From contig JADGRC010000175.1 of the NCBI GenBank assembly GCA_017881245.1, positions 1-33,474 on the forward strand: a stretch of 33,474 nucleotides of DNA, given 5' to 3'. The stretch's first letter is position 1; each line of letters begins with the position of its first letter. This DNA comes from Pseudomonadota bacterium. Lineage in GTDB: Bacteria; Myxococcota_A; Polyangia; Fen-1088. The notes below the pieces were generated by a model. It worked only from the letters and a program-made list of their open reading frames with translations, had not been told where the DNA came from and did not search any database. The position numbers and the translations under genes were made by a program. Positions 26,018 to 33,474 of this stretch are shown here, in pieces.

Positions 26018-26036
26018 CGCTCACCCTTCGTGAGCG
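26018..26036 (+). terminator. Hairpin directly after the DUF3006 stop
   Basis: CGCTCAC (26018-26024) and GTGAGCG (26030-26036) form a perfect 7-bp stem around CCTTC, starting at the base after the TGA. No T-run follows, as is common in GC-rich genomes. It probably marks the end of the MBL-DUF3006 transcript. Confidence 0.4.
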
Positions 26037-26159
26037 GGCTAACCTCAGATTAGGTGAAACGCGACACCGACATCGACCCAGAGAAGGGATTTCCTCGACG
26101 AGCACCCGACGCCGCGGACAATGAAGAATATTCCCAGACAATGTAATACACTTTTATGG

Positions 26160-26405
26160 GTGAAGACGACCCTTGAGATTCCCGATGTCCTGCTTGGCCG
26201 CGCGAAGAGCTTGGCGGCGCGCGAGGGAACAACCATCCGTGCGCTGGTCGAGGAAGGTCTGCGACGAATTCTGGACGACCGCAGGGGACGGGCGCCCTTC
26301 CGCCTTCGGCGCGCATCGTTCGCCGGGCAGGGGTTGCAGCCCGGCCAACGCGAGGGTGATTGGGCGGAGCTTCGGCAAATGATCTACGAAGGACGGGGCG
26401 GGTGA
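26160..26405 (+). CDS. vapB: VapB-type antitoxin
   Basis: An 81-residue protein beginning MKTTLEIPDVLLGRAKSLAA, a ribbon-helix-helix-type DNA-binding N-terminus followed by 'EEGLRRILDD' and a C-terminal tail that would bind the toxin (DWAELRQMIYE). The GTG at 26160 gives the canonical antitoxin N-terminus; the in-frame ATG at 26121 would add 13 atypical residues. The start lacks a clear ribosome site. It overlaps the next gene by 4 bases (GTGA), the usual layout of a type II toxin-antitoxin operon. The antitoxin would neutralise the PIN-domain RNase and repress its own promoter. Confidence 0.85.
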   Translation: MKTTLEIPDVLLGRAKSLAAREGTTIRALVEEGLRRILDDRRGRAPFRLRRASFAGQGLQPGQREGDWAELRQMIYEGRGG

Positions 26406-26836
26406 TAGCAGTCGATTCCAATATCTTGATCTATGCGCACCGCGAGGATTCGGCCTTTCATGACGCTGCCAATCGCTGCATGGGTGAGCTCGCCGAGGGG
26501 ATGTCGCCCTGGGCAATTCCCTGGCCCTGTATTCACGAATTCTTGGCTGTCGTCACTCACCCGCGTCGGTACGCGCCGCCGACCTCTATCGCCGCCGCGC
26601 TGGACCAGGTGGACGCTTGGATGGAATCGCCGGGCCTGGTGCTGATCGGAGAAACCTCCCACCACTGGCCCGCCTTGCGCGGGGCCATACAGGCCGGACG
26701 GATCGCTGGTCCGGCGGTTCACGATGCCCGCATCGCCGCCCTGTGCATCGAACACGGTATCGATGAACTACTCACCGCGGATCGCGATTTTGGTCGCTTC
26801 GCCGGGCTTTCGACCCGCAACCCGCTGGTCGATTGA
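26402..26836 (+). CDS. vapC: VapC-type PIN-domain toxin
   Basis: A 144-residue PIN-domain ribonuclease. The acidic metal-binding residues are all present: D5 in 'VIAVDSNILIYA', E46 in 'IHEFLAVV', D108 in 'HDARIAAL' and D127/D129 in 'TADRDFGRF'. It therefore looks catalytically intact. The start is a GTG at 26402 overlapping the antitoxin stop; the longer in-frame version from the ATG at 26360 would lie inside the antitoxin gene and push the PIN core away from the N-terminus. VapC toxins cleave specific RNAs, often tRNA or rRNA; the target cannot be read from the sequence. Confidence 0.9.
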   Translation: MIAVDSNILIYAHREDSAFHDAANRCMGELAEGMSPWAIPWPCIHEFLAVVTHPRRYAPPTSIAAALDQVDAWMESPGLVLIGETSHHWPALRGAIQAGRIAGPAVHDARIAALCIEHGIDELLTADRDFGRFAGLSTRNPLVD

Positions 26837-26894
26837 CGGAATCCAGTCCTCGTTTCCGATATCAGACTGTGACCTGCCCCTCGTTGCGCCAGTC

Positions 26895-28124
26895 TCAAGC
26901 CGGCGGAGGCGATTCGCGTCGTAGACGGTGCGAGACGTATAGAAACAAAAGGCCGGACAGCGCGAACGCGAGGATCGTCACAAGGAGGCTGTGGGCGACG
27001 GTGGTCGAGCCGCCGATCAGGCCCACCACCGATCCAGCGGTCGCATCGCCAAGGACGTGGATCCCGAACATGAAGACCGCCTGTAGGGTAGCCGCATAAC
27101 GCGCCGGCGCCAGTTGGTCCACGAGCACTGTCACGGGTCCGTTGCACATCGACAAACAGAACACGGTCATCGCCGTCAATAGCGCGAAGACGGGCTTATA
27201 CGTGATGAGAAGGCTGCCAAGTCCGAGCGGAACGGCCATCAAGAGAGATGCCGCGACCACCAGGGCGTGTCCCCCCCGGCGTGCACGGCTGACGCGATCG
27301 CCCACGATCCCGCCCGTGATCACGCCCCCGATTCCGCAAAACACGCCGATCGAGAGCATCATCGAGCTGCCGCCAATCACGGAGAACCCACGTTCATCGA
27401 TGATCAACCAACGTGACCAGAACAAGAGTCCACTGACACCGAAGGTCACCAGAATTCCGCCGACGAACGTGACGATGTACGTCGGATTCAACAGGAACGC
27501 GCGGGCCGGCATGGCGTGCGGCCGATCGATGTGCTTGGGGGCCGCGACGAATGCCGAGATGACGGCCAGCAACATCGACGGCGCTCCAGCAATCCAGAAC
27601 ACGTTCCGCCAGCCAATGACCGGCGCCAGGACGGCGCCCACGAACAGGCCAGCCGATCCGCCGATGGCCATGCCGGTGTTGTAGATACCCAGCGCCCGGC
27701 CGCGTTTTCCGGGCGGCGCGGCGGCGCACAACAATGCGTTCGCGCTCGGGCCATACGAACCTTCGCCGAGGCCCACCAAGCCGCGGAAGATGAGCAGCAT
27801 CGGGAACGAGGTGGACAGCGCCGAGCCCATGGTGGCGAGGCTCCAGAGCAAAATGCCCGTGAAGATCACGCGGCGCGGTCCGAAGCGATCGGCGATGGGA
27901 CCCGACACCAGCGACGCGAGCGCAAAGACCACCAAATTCACCAGCGACAGCAGGCCCAGTCGGAATTTCGAGATATGGAACGCGGACGCCAAGAAAGGCG
28001 TCATGCTGTAGACCACCTGCCGGTCGAGGTAGTTGAAGAAGTTCACCGCCGTCAGCAGGGGAAGCGGACGAATCCCCCAGCGCGTGGGCGACGCGAGGGT
28101 CGGCGTGGCGGTCGCGACGCTCAC
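26895..28124 (-). CDS. Spinster-like MFS transporter
   Basis: A 409-residue, twelve-helix major facilitator. Family signs are 'NFFNYLDRQVVYSM' in the first helix, the loop 2-3 motif A 'GPIADRFGPRRV', and 'GEGSYGPSANALLCAAAPPG' with 'RGRALGIYNTGMAIGGSAG', which together are typical of the spinster (Spns)-like group. Relatives move lipids, sugars or organic acids; no substrate is assigned here. The start is a GTG at 28124 with no clear ribosome site. It converges with vapC (58-base gap) and is separated from the next minus-strand gene upstream by 379 bases. Confidence 0.87.
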   Translation of the reverse strand: MSVATATPTLASPTRWGIRPLPLLTAVNFFNYLDRQVVYSMTPFLASAFHISKFRLGLLSLVNLVVFALASLVSGPIADRFGPRRVIFTGILLWSLATMGSALSTSFPMLLIFRGLVGLGEGSYGPSANALLCAAAPPGKRGRALGIYNTGMAIGGSAGLFVGAVLAPVIGWRNVFWIAGAPSMLLAVISAFVAAPKHIDRPHAMPARAFLLNPTYIVTFVGGILVTFGVSGLLFWSRWLIIDERGFSVIGGSSMMLSIGVFCGIGGVITGGIVGDRVSRARRGGHALVVAASLLMAVPLGLGSLLITYKPVFALLTAMTVFCLSMCNGPVTVLVDQLAPARYAATLQAVFMFGIHVLGDATAGSVVGLIGGSTTVAHSLLVTILAFALSGLLFLYVSHRLRRESPPPA

Positions 28125-28503
28125 GGGCGGCGCCGCGCTGGGGTTGGTGGCGAAACTTGGAACATGGAAACCGGCGAGTAACTGACGATGGCCGGCGGCA
28201 GGCTAGCAGAGAAATCGAGATCCGCGACGTATTCCCGCGTTGATGAGACCTACCAGGCGCCTGCCAGGCGGGCCGGGCGGGAGCGAAGGACGGGGGAGGG
28301 TGGGGCTTGCGCTGGATTTCAAGGGTCGACTGTCGGCGTTTCTCCACCCCACGCGACTATCACGATCGCGTCCATCAGTTGGGAATCACGCATCTCGTTT
28401 TTACATGCCCGGGAACCAGCCAAGGCCGTCGAAGCACGAGGACGTGATCGTTCACAGTTACATCGCGGCGCTCGAACCCAGCGCCTGCAGGCGGTGGTGG
28501 GGT
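28125..28503. other. 379-base intergenic stretch, nothing recognised
   Basis: The stretch lies between the MFS start and the end of the glycosyltransferase-methyltransferase gene, both on the minus strand, so it should hold the MFS promoter. Plus-strand frames are open here but show no recognisable protein. A short plus-strand peptide (DYHDRVHQLGITHLVFTCPG, about 28350-28411) has protein-like composition and could be a gene remnant, but no family is recognised. Confidence 0.5.
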
Positions 28504-30030
28504 TCAGCCGTAAACACGGGTCGGGGGTGTTGTGGGGTGGGCGACGGCGGCTTCGACGGCACCGCTCGCGCGGGCGCTCCGAAGCAAGAAACCGAGGTCG
28601 GGAGTGGCCTCGGCGACTACGAAGATTTGATACGAAAAGAGGGTCTTGGAGACTCGGATTAGGGCCAGGTTTAGGCGGACCAGGGCATGTGCCAAGTACC
28701 CATCTCCGATAGCTTTCGGAAAGGGCGCCGGTATTCCTTTCACTTCCTTGACCCGAAATCCGGCGTCCCGCAACAACCGAAGCAACGCCCGGAAATTGAA
28801 CAGACGCCGATGTGTGAAGTCCAGAATTCCCGTGTGATTGTAGTTAAACTGTCCGAGGAGCAACTGCATCCGCTGAATGGCGAACGCAATATTCGGCGAC
28901 GTCAAAATCAATGTTTGCTTGTCATACGTGAACTGCGATCGGACCTCGTCCATGAATCGTTCGGGATCGACCAGATGTTCGATGATGTCGAGCATCAAAA
29001 TATGGGAAAAACCGACAACCTCGGGCACGGAAGTGTCCAGGTCCTTCACCTGATAGGTAATTCCCGATTCTTTATGGGCGCTTTCGAACTGATCAACGAC
29101 GCACACGCTGCACCCTTTTTGAGTGAGCTGCCTCGCTAGGGCGCCAGAACCCCCGCCGATATCCAACACCCGCGCTTCGGTGGGCACGGCATCAATGGCG
29201 TACGAATGGCTGCTCGCATAGCCGAGCTTGAGCTCGTACTTCTCGCCTTTTTGCCCCGTGTCGAATCGCCGCTGATAGAGGATTCCAGTCCGATGAACCG
29301 TGTTCTTGACGCTGGCCAGAAGAACGTCCTTTGCGTACTTCATTCCGTTGACGCGACAAATCTCGTCGCCGTAGTACGTGGGAATAGGCAGCTCGACGAT
29401 GCGCGCTCCTGCGTTCAAGCACTGGATGATGATTTCGGTGTCGAAGTGAAAATCGTTCGAATTCAGCGGGAATGGTAGTTTGCTTAGCAGGGGCACCGAG
29501 TAGACGCGAAAGCCGCTATGAAACTCCGACAGGTTGGTCTTGAGAAGCAAGTTCTGAACACGCGTGAGGACCCGATTGCCGAAATACTTGTAGAGCGGCA
29601 TTCCGCCGCGCAGTGCCGCCCCGCGTGTCATCATTCTGCTACCAAAAACCGCATCGGCCTGGCCTGCGGCTATCGGCGCGACGAGCTTCGGAAGCTCCTC
29701 GGGGGCGTACTGCGCGTCCCCATGGAGTAGCGCGACGATCTCGAACCCTTCCGCCAAGGCAAATGCGTAGCCGATCTTTTGATTGCCTCCGTAGCCCTGA
29801 TTCAATTCGTTACGAAGGACGGTGAGCGGAATCTGGGGATGGGCCTTTCGAAACTCCTGGCCGATCGCGAAGGTGCGGTCTTCCGACGCGTCGTCGATGA
29901 CCAGGATTTCGCAGTCATAGTCCTGGAACAGATGAAGAGGAATGCGCTCCAAGACCGCCTTCAGGGTCGACTCGGCGAAGTAGGCCACCACGAACACCAG
30001 GAGGCGCTGTTTTCTGGGACCAGTGGTCAT
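28504..30030 (-). CDS. Glycosyltransferase family 2 / SAM methyltransferase fusion
   Basis: A 508-residue fusion of two enzymes. Residues 1-~240 are a GT-A family 2 glycosyltransferase of the dolichol-phosphate-mannose-synthase-like type: 'VVAYFAESTL', 'VIDDASEDRT', 'GYGGNQKIGYAFALAEGF' and the DxD-equivalent 'LHGDAQY'. From ~285 there is a class I SAM methyltransferase: motif I VLDIGGGSG (residues 288-296), 'HILMLDIIEHLVDPERF', 'LTSPNIAFAIQRM' and 'FNYNHTGILDFTHRRLFNF'. Together these suggest sugar transfer plus methylation in surface polysaccharide or glycolipid synthesis; this is inferred. It is relatively less GC-rich than the neighbouring core genes (28921-28980 is 32 of 60 GC), consistent with transfer of a polysaccharide locus but weak evidence. 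The start abuts a hairpin. Confidence 0.9.
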   Translation of the reverse strand: MTTGPRKQRLLVFVVAYFAESTLKAVLERIPLHLFQDYDCEILVIDDASEDRTFAIGQEFRKAHPQIPLTVLRNELNQGYGGNQKIGYAFALAEGFEIVALLHGDAQYAPEELPKLVAPIAAGQADAVFGSRMMTRGAALRGGMPLYKYFGNRVLTRVQNLLLKTNLSEFHSGFRVYSVPLLSKLPFPLNSNDFHFDTEIIIQCLNAGARIVELPIPTYYGDEICRVNGMKYAKDVLLASVKNTVHRTGILYQRRFDTGQKGEKYELKLGYASSHSYAIDAVPTEARVLDIGGGSGALARQLTQKGCSVCVVDQFESAHKESGITYQVKDLDTSVPEVVGFSHILMLDIIEHLVDPERFMDEVRSQFTYDKQTLILTSPNIAFAIQRMQLLLGQFNYNHTGILDFTHRRLFNFRALLRLLRDAGFRVKEVKGIPAPFPKAIGDGYLAHALVRLNLALIRVSKTLFSYQIFVVAEATPDLGFLLRSARASGAVEAAVAHPTTPPTRVYG

Positions 30031-30056
30031 GCGGCAGGCAGTTTACTGCCGGCCGC
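30031..30056 (-). promoter_or_regulatory. Hairpin abutting the GT2-methyltransferase start codon
   Basis: On the minus strand the 26 bases immediately before the ATG at 30030 form an 11-bp stem with one internal mismatch and a 4-base TAAA loop: GCGGCCGGCAG, loop, CTGCCTGCCGC. The stem ends at the base next to the start codon and there is no Shine-Dalgarno outside it. If folded in mRNA it would hinder initiation. It could instead be the end of the upstream gene's transcript (the preceding gene stops at 30184). Confidence 0.55.
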
Positions 30057-30183
30057 ACGGTGGGCAACCCCCAAGGGCACGGTGGTCGCGGCTGACGAAT
30101 TCGGGCGTCGTTCAGTCCAAAGTTCCGATGGTGGCAGTGTTTCCCCCGATCGCAGTGGCGGTCCTGGGTCGAGCCGACTCGAC

Positions 30184-31743
30184 TCAGTCGCACAAAGACA
30201 ACTTGCGAACCAATGTCGCGGACAGGTCCGGATTGCTTCGCCTGAAGTGCTCACCGTATCCCTGATAACCGAGCAAGAGGCCGAGAACGATGGTGCACCC
30301 CCCTAGCCCGACGCACAGGAGCGTCGCGAATCGGCGATGCCATCGCCTAGACGCCCTAGCATACAGAGTCCACGACCCGAGGGTCGCGAGCAACGCCGTG
30401 CCAAAACAAATGTCTCCGAGGTACCGCATGGTGGCCATGTATAGGCCGAGGGGAGCTACGAAGGTCAGGGAAGCCATTGTCCCAAACGCGACCAGGCACC
30501 AGAGCACCGCGCGGTTCCAGCTTAGTTGTGCCGCCGACAGGAAGCCCTTGCGGTCGCTGAATACCTTTCGCGCCGTCGGCAGTGCCAGGACGATGGCCAC
30601 CGGGACCATCCAAACCAGCGGAAATGCCCAGGCCATCCCGGCGACTGGCTCGGGGGTGCCATAGCCATAGTGAAACGGAACCCACTTGGGCAGCACGTCC
30701 TCGATGGGGACTTCGTAGGGGACGATCGCGTACGGAAAACGGCAGGAAAAAGTCGGCAATCGAAAAAGGTACTGGTGAAGGTTGGGAAGAAAGTACCGGG
30801 GTGAAAATCGAAACACCCAGGTTGTGAGCTGCACGCTCACGCCGGCTTCGAGCCACGACCCAAACCTCAGCTTGTTGTAGACCAGCAGGGCTGAGCAACC
30901 CAAACCGACCGGAATGCCAAGGTAGGTTCCGTTTCGAATCACCCGGAAGGTGCCGGCACGTCCCGAGACCGGTTCTTCGGCCAGGACCGCCGATACGACG
31001 ACGAGGAACCCGATCGCGGGAGCCAGGCTCACCCGGCACGCGATTGCGCAGGCCCACATGGTGCCGGTGGCAAGGAGCCTCCACACGGGGGGGGGCGTGG
31101 CCTGGGTGTCCCGAATGGCGGAAAATGCGAAATACACACCCGCGGTCAAGAACGCTTGTCCCCCGGCGATAGCCGCCTGATAGATCGAAGAGCTGGCCAG
31201 AAGGTAGGGCACCGGATTTCCAAGCGCACACGCAAGGACCGTCAAGGCGAATAGCGGATAGGGCAACCTGGGGAACAGGCGCAAGCGCATGTCATCGAGG
31301 AGACACGTCGTGGCGATCGCGGCGACCGAGAAAAAGGAAAAAACGAGGTACACGTCGGCTACCGGCTGCACGATGTGGAACAGACTTTTGACAGCGGCGA
31401 GGATCAGCCCCGGTACCGGGCCCCAATAGAGGTAGTAGTGGCCTTCGTAAAGGCTGCCGTCGCCCAGCCAATACTTCGCGTACTGGACATCGAACGGGTT
31501 TGCCTTCGCGAGCAGCTCCGCTGGCGGTTCCAGGGCGAGATGCAAGTGCCCAGCCCGAAACCCTTCCGCCAGGAGATCGTAGTAGGCCATGTATTCCGGC
31601 CAGTTATCGAGCCTGGCCGCTGACGCTGTCAGCACGTAGAAGGCCTCGATCACGAAAATGAGGATCAACGCACCCGCGATCCTTCCAAGAACAAAGCGGG
31701 TGATGCGTGGAGTGATACGTTGCTCGAACAAGATGATGGACAC
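30184..31743 (-). CDS. Polytopic membrane protein of a polysaccharide-type locus
   Basis: A 519-residue integral membrane protein with about ten to twelve hydrophobic segments. The first is at about 20-40 (LGRIAGALILIFVIEAFYVL), and a non-membrane stretch follows at about 45-105 (LDNWPEYMAYYDLLAEGF). The layout of a large loop after the first helix resembles GT-C-type glycosyltransferases or mannosyltransferases, but the catalytic acidic motif cannot be assigned by eye. The GTG start at 31743 has a good ribosome site, GAGGAA (31750-31755 on the minus strand), 6 bases away. The gene lies upstream of the GT2-methyltransferase fusion on the same strand (154-base gap), suggesting shared work in surface glycan synthesis. 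Confidence 0.75.
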   Translation of the reverse strand: MSIILFEQRITPRITRFVLGRIAGALILIFVIEAFYVLTASAARLDNWPEYMAYYDLLAEGFRAGHLHLALEPPAELLAKANPFDVQYAKYWLGDGSLYEGHYYLYWGPVPGLILAAVKSLFHIVQPVADVYLVFSFFSVAAIATTCLLDDMRLRLFPRLPYPLFALTVLACALGNPVPYLLASSSIYQAAIAGGQAFLTAGVYFAFSAIRDTQATPPPVWRLLATGTMWACAIACRVSLAPAIGFLVVVSAVLAEEPVSGRAGTFRVIRNGTYLGIPVGLGCSALLVYNKLRFGSWLEAGVSVQLTTWVFRFSPRYFLPNLHQYLFRLPTFSCRFPYAIVPYEVPIEDVLPKWVPFHYGYGTPEPVAGMAWAFPLVWMVPVAIVLALPTARKVFSDRKGFLSAAQLSWNRAVLWCLVAFGTMASLTFVAPLGLYMATMRYLGDICFGTALLATLGSWTLYARASRRWHRRFATLLCVGLGGCTIVLGLLLGYQGYGEHFRRSNPDLSATLVRKLSLCD

Positions 31744-31994
31744 CGATCGTTCCTCGGATGCCGAAGGTCTGTTGGTGAGTGACGATGGGCGGACGGTCGA
31801 GACTCTGTCAACTCAGGCGGCCCGGAGGAGTCGGCGCCGCGGCGCGATCCCCCGGATCCATCCGATCCCTCATCCGAGCGGCTGGAGCGGCTGCCGCCGC
31901 CTACACACGACGTTTCAATTGATGTATACGTCTGTCCGCCTCGACCCAGGGCGCATCTGCAGGGGCGAAGAGAATCCACTCGACGTTGTCAACC

Positions 31995-32969
31995 ATGACC
32001 AGCGGGCCCATCGTCCAATTGGTCGCGATTGCGATCTTCCTGATTCCGATCGGCGTCACTCTGATGTTGCTTCGGGGGTCGACGAGATGGAGGCGGTTTT
32101 CATCGCGTGGGCTCTTATGGGTCCCCGCTACGATCTCCTTCGACATCCTGACGTGGCTATCTCTCAGTCGTCTGGTTACGTTCGAGGCCGCCGTGATCAT
32201 TTCGCGGGTCGTGTGGCTTGGGGTGGGGGCGGCCGCATGGGATCGATATCTACGGTCTCCAGCCTGGTTCAGTCGTCGGACGCGAGACCTTGTTCTCTGC
32301 ATAGTTGCTGGCGTTGCCGCGTTCTTGTTCAGTACATCGATTTCGAGATCCTATTCCATATGGGACCGTCAGTTTCATATTCCCGTGACGACGGCTCTTC
32401 GTGGCCAGCGCAACCCCTTCTTGACGGCACTGCAGCCCAAGACTGTTCTTCACTACCACTTCGCTGGCGACGCAATGGCGGCTGCGATCCAAGTGTTTTC
32501 GGCCAATCGCATTCACGCCTCGTTGGCACTGGCGATGGCCCATGACCTGTGTTTCGGACTAGTCGGGCTGTGCCTCTCGGCATGGTTGGTCTCGCTGTGT
32601 GGGCGCCGTCTTTGGATAGCGCTCGCGCCCTTTGCGGTCATCTTGTCCGGCCCGTTCGCCCTGCAGCGTGTTGGACTCGGCTCGCCGGCGGCGGGCTACT
32701 CCTACCTTTCACTTCTAACAATCAGTTTTCGCCCACACGTGTCATTGGCGTGTGTGCTGCTTTGTGGTTCGTTCGGCGCATTGACGATTCTGTTCTCCAG
32801 AATTGAAGAAGACCGTCGTCCGACGATCCTGGGTTTGCTGCTGATTATCGCAGCGTTGGGATTGACGGACGAAGCGTCTGTGGCCCTCTTGCTGGTCACC
32901 TTGGGGGGAACATGGCTTTTCTTCCCCGGGGTTCTTGGATCGAGCCGAATGCGCGGCATCTTGGTGTAA
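31995..32969 (+). CDS. Polytopic membrane protein, first part of an interrupted frame
   Basis: A 324-residue product from the ATG at 31995 (a TTG at 31986 is an in-frame alternative). It has many hydrophobic segments (VAIAIFLIPIGVTLMLL, VLCIVAGVAAFLFSTS, LIIAALGLTDEASVALLLVT) and a loop with 'WDRQFHIPVTTALRGQRNPF'. No family is recognised; its position divergent to a polysaccharide-type membrane protein suggests a GT-C-like or flippase-type role. It stops at a TAA (32967-32969), but the same frame continues open for the remaining 505 bases of the window with equally membrane-like sequence. The 251-base gap to the gene on the other strand should hold both promoters. Confidence 0.65.
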   Translation: MTSGPIVQLVAIAIFLIPIGVTLMLLRGSTRWRRFSSRGLLWVPATISFDILTWLSLSRLVTFEAAVIISRVVWLGVGAAAWDRYLRSPAWFSRRTRDLVLCIVAGVAAFLFSTSISRSYSIWDRQFHIPVTTALRGQRNPFLTALQPKTVLHYHFAGDAMAAAIQVFSANRIHASLALAMAHDLCFGLVGLCLSAWLVSLCGRRLWIALAPFAVILSGPFALQRVGLGSPAAGYSYLSLLTISFRPHVSLACVLLCGSFGALTILFSRIEEDRRPTILGLLLIIAALGLTDEASVALLLVTLGGTWLFFPGVLGSSRMRGILV

Positions 32970-33474
32970 GGGATCGCAGCTGCTGCGGTCCTGATTCCCA
33001 ACTTGTTTTTTCAGGCGTCGCTCGCGCCCGGCGGTCCCGTACAGAAGCTCAAACTGGTTGCTTTGCGCGTTCCTGGATTTTCTGGACCGTCCCTCCCCCT
33101 CATTGGACCAAGCGGCATGGAGGCAATCGCGACGGACCTTGGACCGTTTGTTCTCATCCTGGTGGGCGCCGTGGGCCTCGCCCTGCGTCGGCGCTCTCGC
33201 CAGGCGTGCGGAACGATGGTCGCTCTCGGGATCACTCTGATCGTTGCGACGATCCTCCTTCTGGTCGTGGACGTCAACGGGTACCCGATCGAGAACCATC
33301 GTTTCATGACCATTTGCGAGGTCATGTTCCCGATGGCGGCCTTGTACCTTCTTACTTACATGCCATCGGGACATTGGGAGAGGGTGCCGATTGTCGGAGC
33401 CTTGTGTCTTTCGGCCGTCAGCACGTTCTACTGGTACCAGAACGGGATGAGCCCACCGATGGAGTACTTTACCA
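32970..33474 (+). pseudogene. Continuation of the interrupted membrane-protein frame, partial
   Basis: Directly after the TAA the same frame reads on without another stop to the window end (168 codons): 'GIAAAAVLIPNLFFQASLAP', then 'DLGPFVLILVGAVGLALRRR', 'GTMVALGITLIVATILLLVV' and 'IENHRFMTICEVMFPMAALY'. The transmembrane pattern and the lack of a start site or ribosome site near the stop fit one gene split by a single nonsense codon. A sequencing or assembly error, a true pseudogene, or an independent gene with a weak internal start are the alternatives. The gene is cut by the window edge. Confidence 0.6.

Noticed and set aside
28188-28712. Plus-strand frames around the MFS-glycosyltransferase gap
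   Set aside because: No recognised protein, no ribosome site, and the 3' part is antisense to the methyltransferase.
24293-32969. Reassignment of TAA to an amino acid, because two genes are broken by in-frame TAA
   Set aside because: Other intact genes (ending at 6252 and 23384) use TAA as a normal stop, and one of the two broken genes is also truncated, so ordinary nonsense mutation is simpler.

Overview
The window is GC-rich, tightly packed bacterial DNA, most probably from a Myxococcota (deltaproteobacterial-type) genome. This is an inference from gene content: a zinc-ribbon/GYF/AgmX-type membrane protein, a Cys-rich glycine-rich lipoprotein, a giant TPR protein and a fused two-module B12/radical-SAM protein are a typical combination in that group. 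No rRNA, tRNA, CRISPR array or intact transposon was seen. The first and last genes lie at or near the window edges, and the last one runs off the right end.

Region 1 (1-6226, plus strand): an envelope protein with an N-terminal zinc ribbon, a GYF_2 domain, one membrane segment and an AgmX/TonB-like C-terminus; a 993-residue B12-type radical SAM protein fused to a DUF2344 domain; and a lipoprotein with a Gly-rich stalk, a Cys-rich module and a C2-like tail interrupted by a collagen-like GGPGP repeat. Region 2 (6252-11739, minus strand): an operon of three genes joined by 4-base overlaps, transcribed as ABC half-exporter, second ABC half-exporter, then a second B12-type radical SAM protein. 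The ABC pair looks heterodimeric with one degenerate ATP site. Region 3 (11740-12068): a 329-base divergent spacer with an imperfect duplicated element, a hairpin and a plausible sigma70-type promoter for the next gene.

Region 4 (12069-23384): a single 3771-residue gene made almost entirely of TPR-like repeats in a roughly 72-residue super-repeat. It is followed by a short tandem repeat and a small secreted, probably outer-membrane beta-barrel protein. Region 5 (24203-26836): a decayed DUF4143-type gene, a metallo-beta-lactamase-fold hydrolase overlapping a DUF3006 protein, and a VapBC-type toxin-antitoxin pair. Region 6 (26895-33474): a spinster-like MFS transporter, then a surface-polysaccharide-type group with a glycosyltransferase-methyltransferase fusion, a large polytopic membrane protein and, divergently, another polytopic membrane protein whose frame is interrupted by one in-frame TAA and runs off the window.

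The strongest items for a second look are the giant TPR protein, the exporter plus radical SAM operon, the C2-like lipoprotein with a repeat insertion, the nonsense-interrupted membrane gene at the right end, and hairpins that abut two start codons. All family assignments come from reading motifs by eye; no database search was run.
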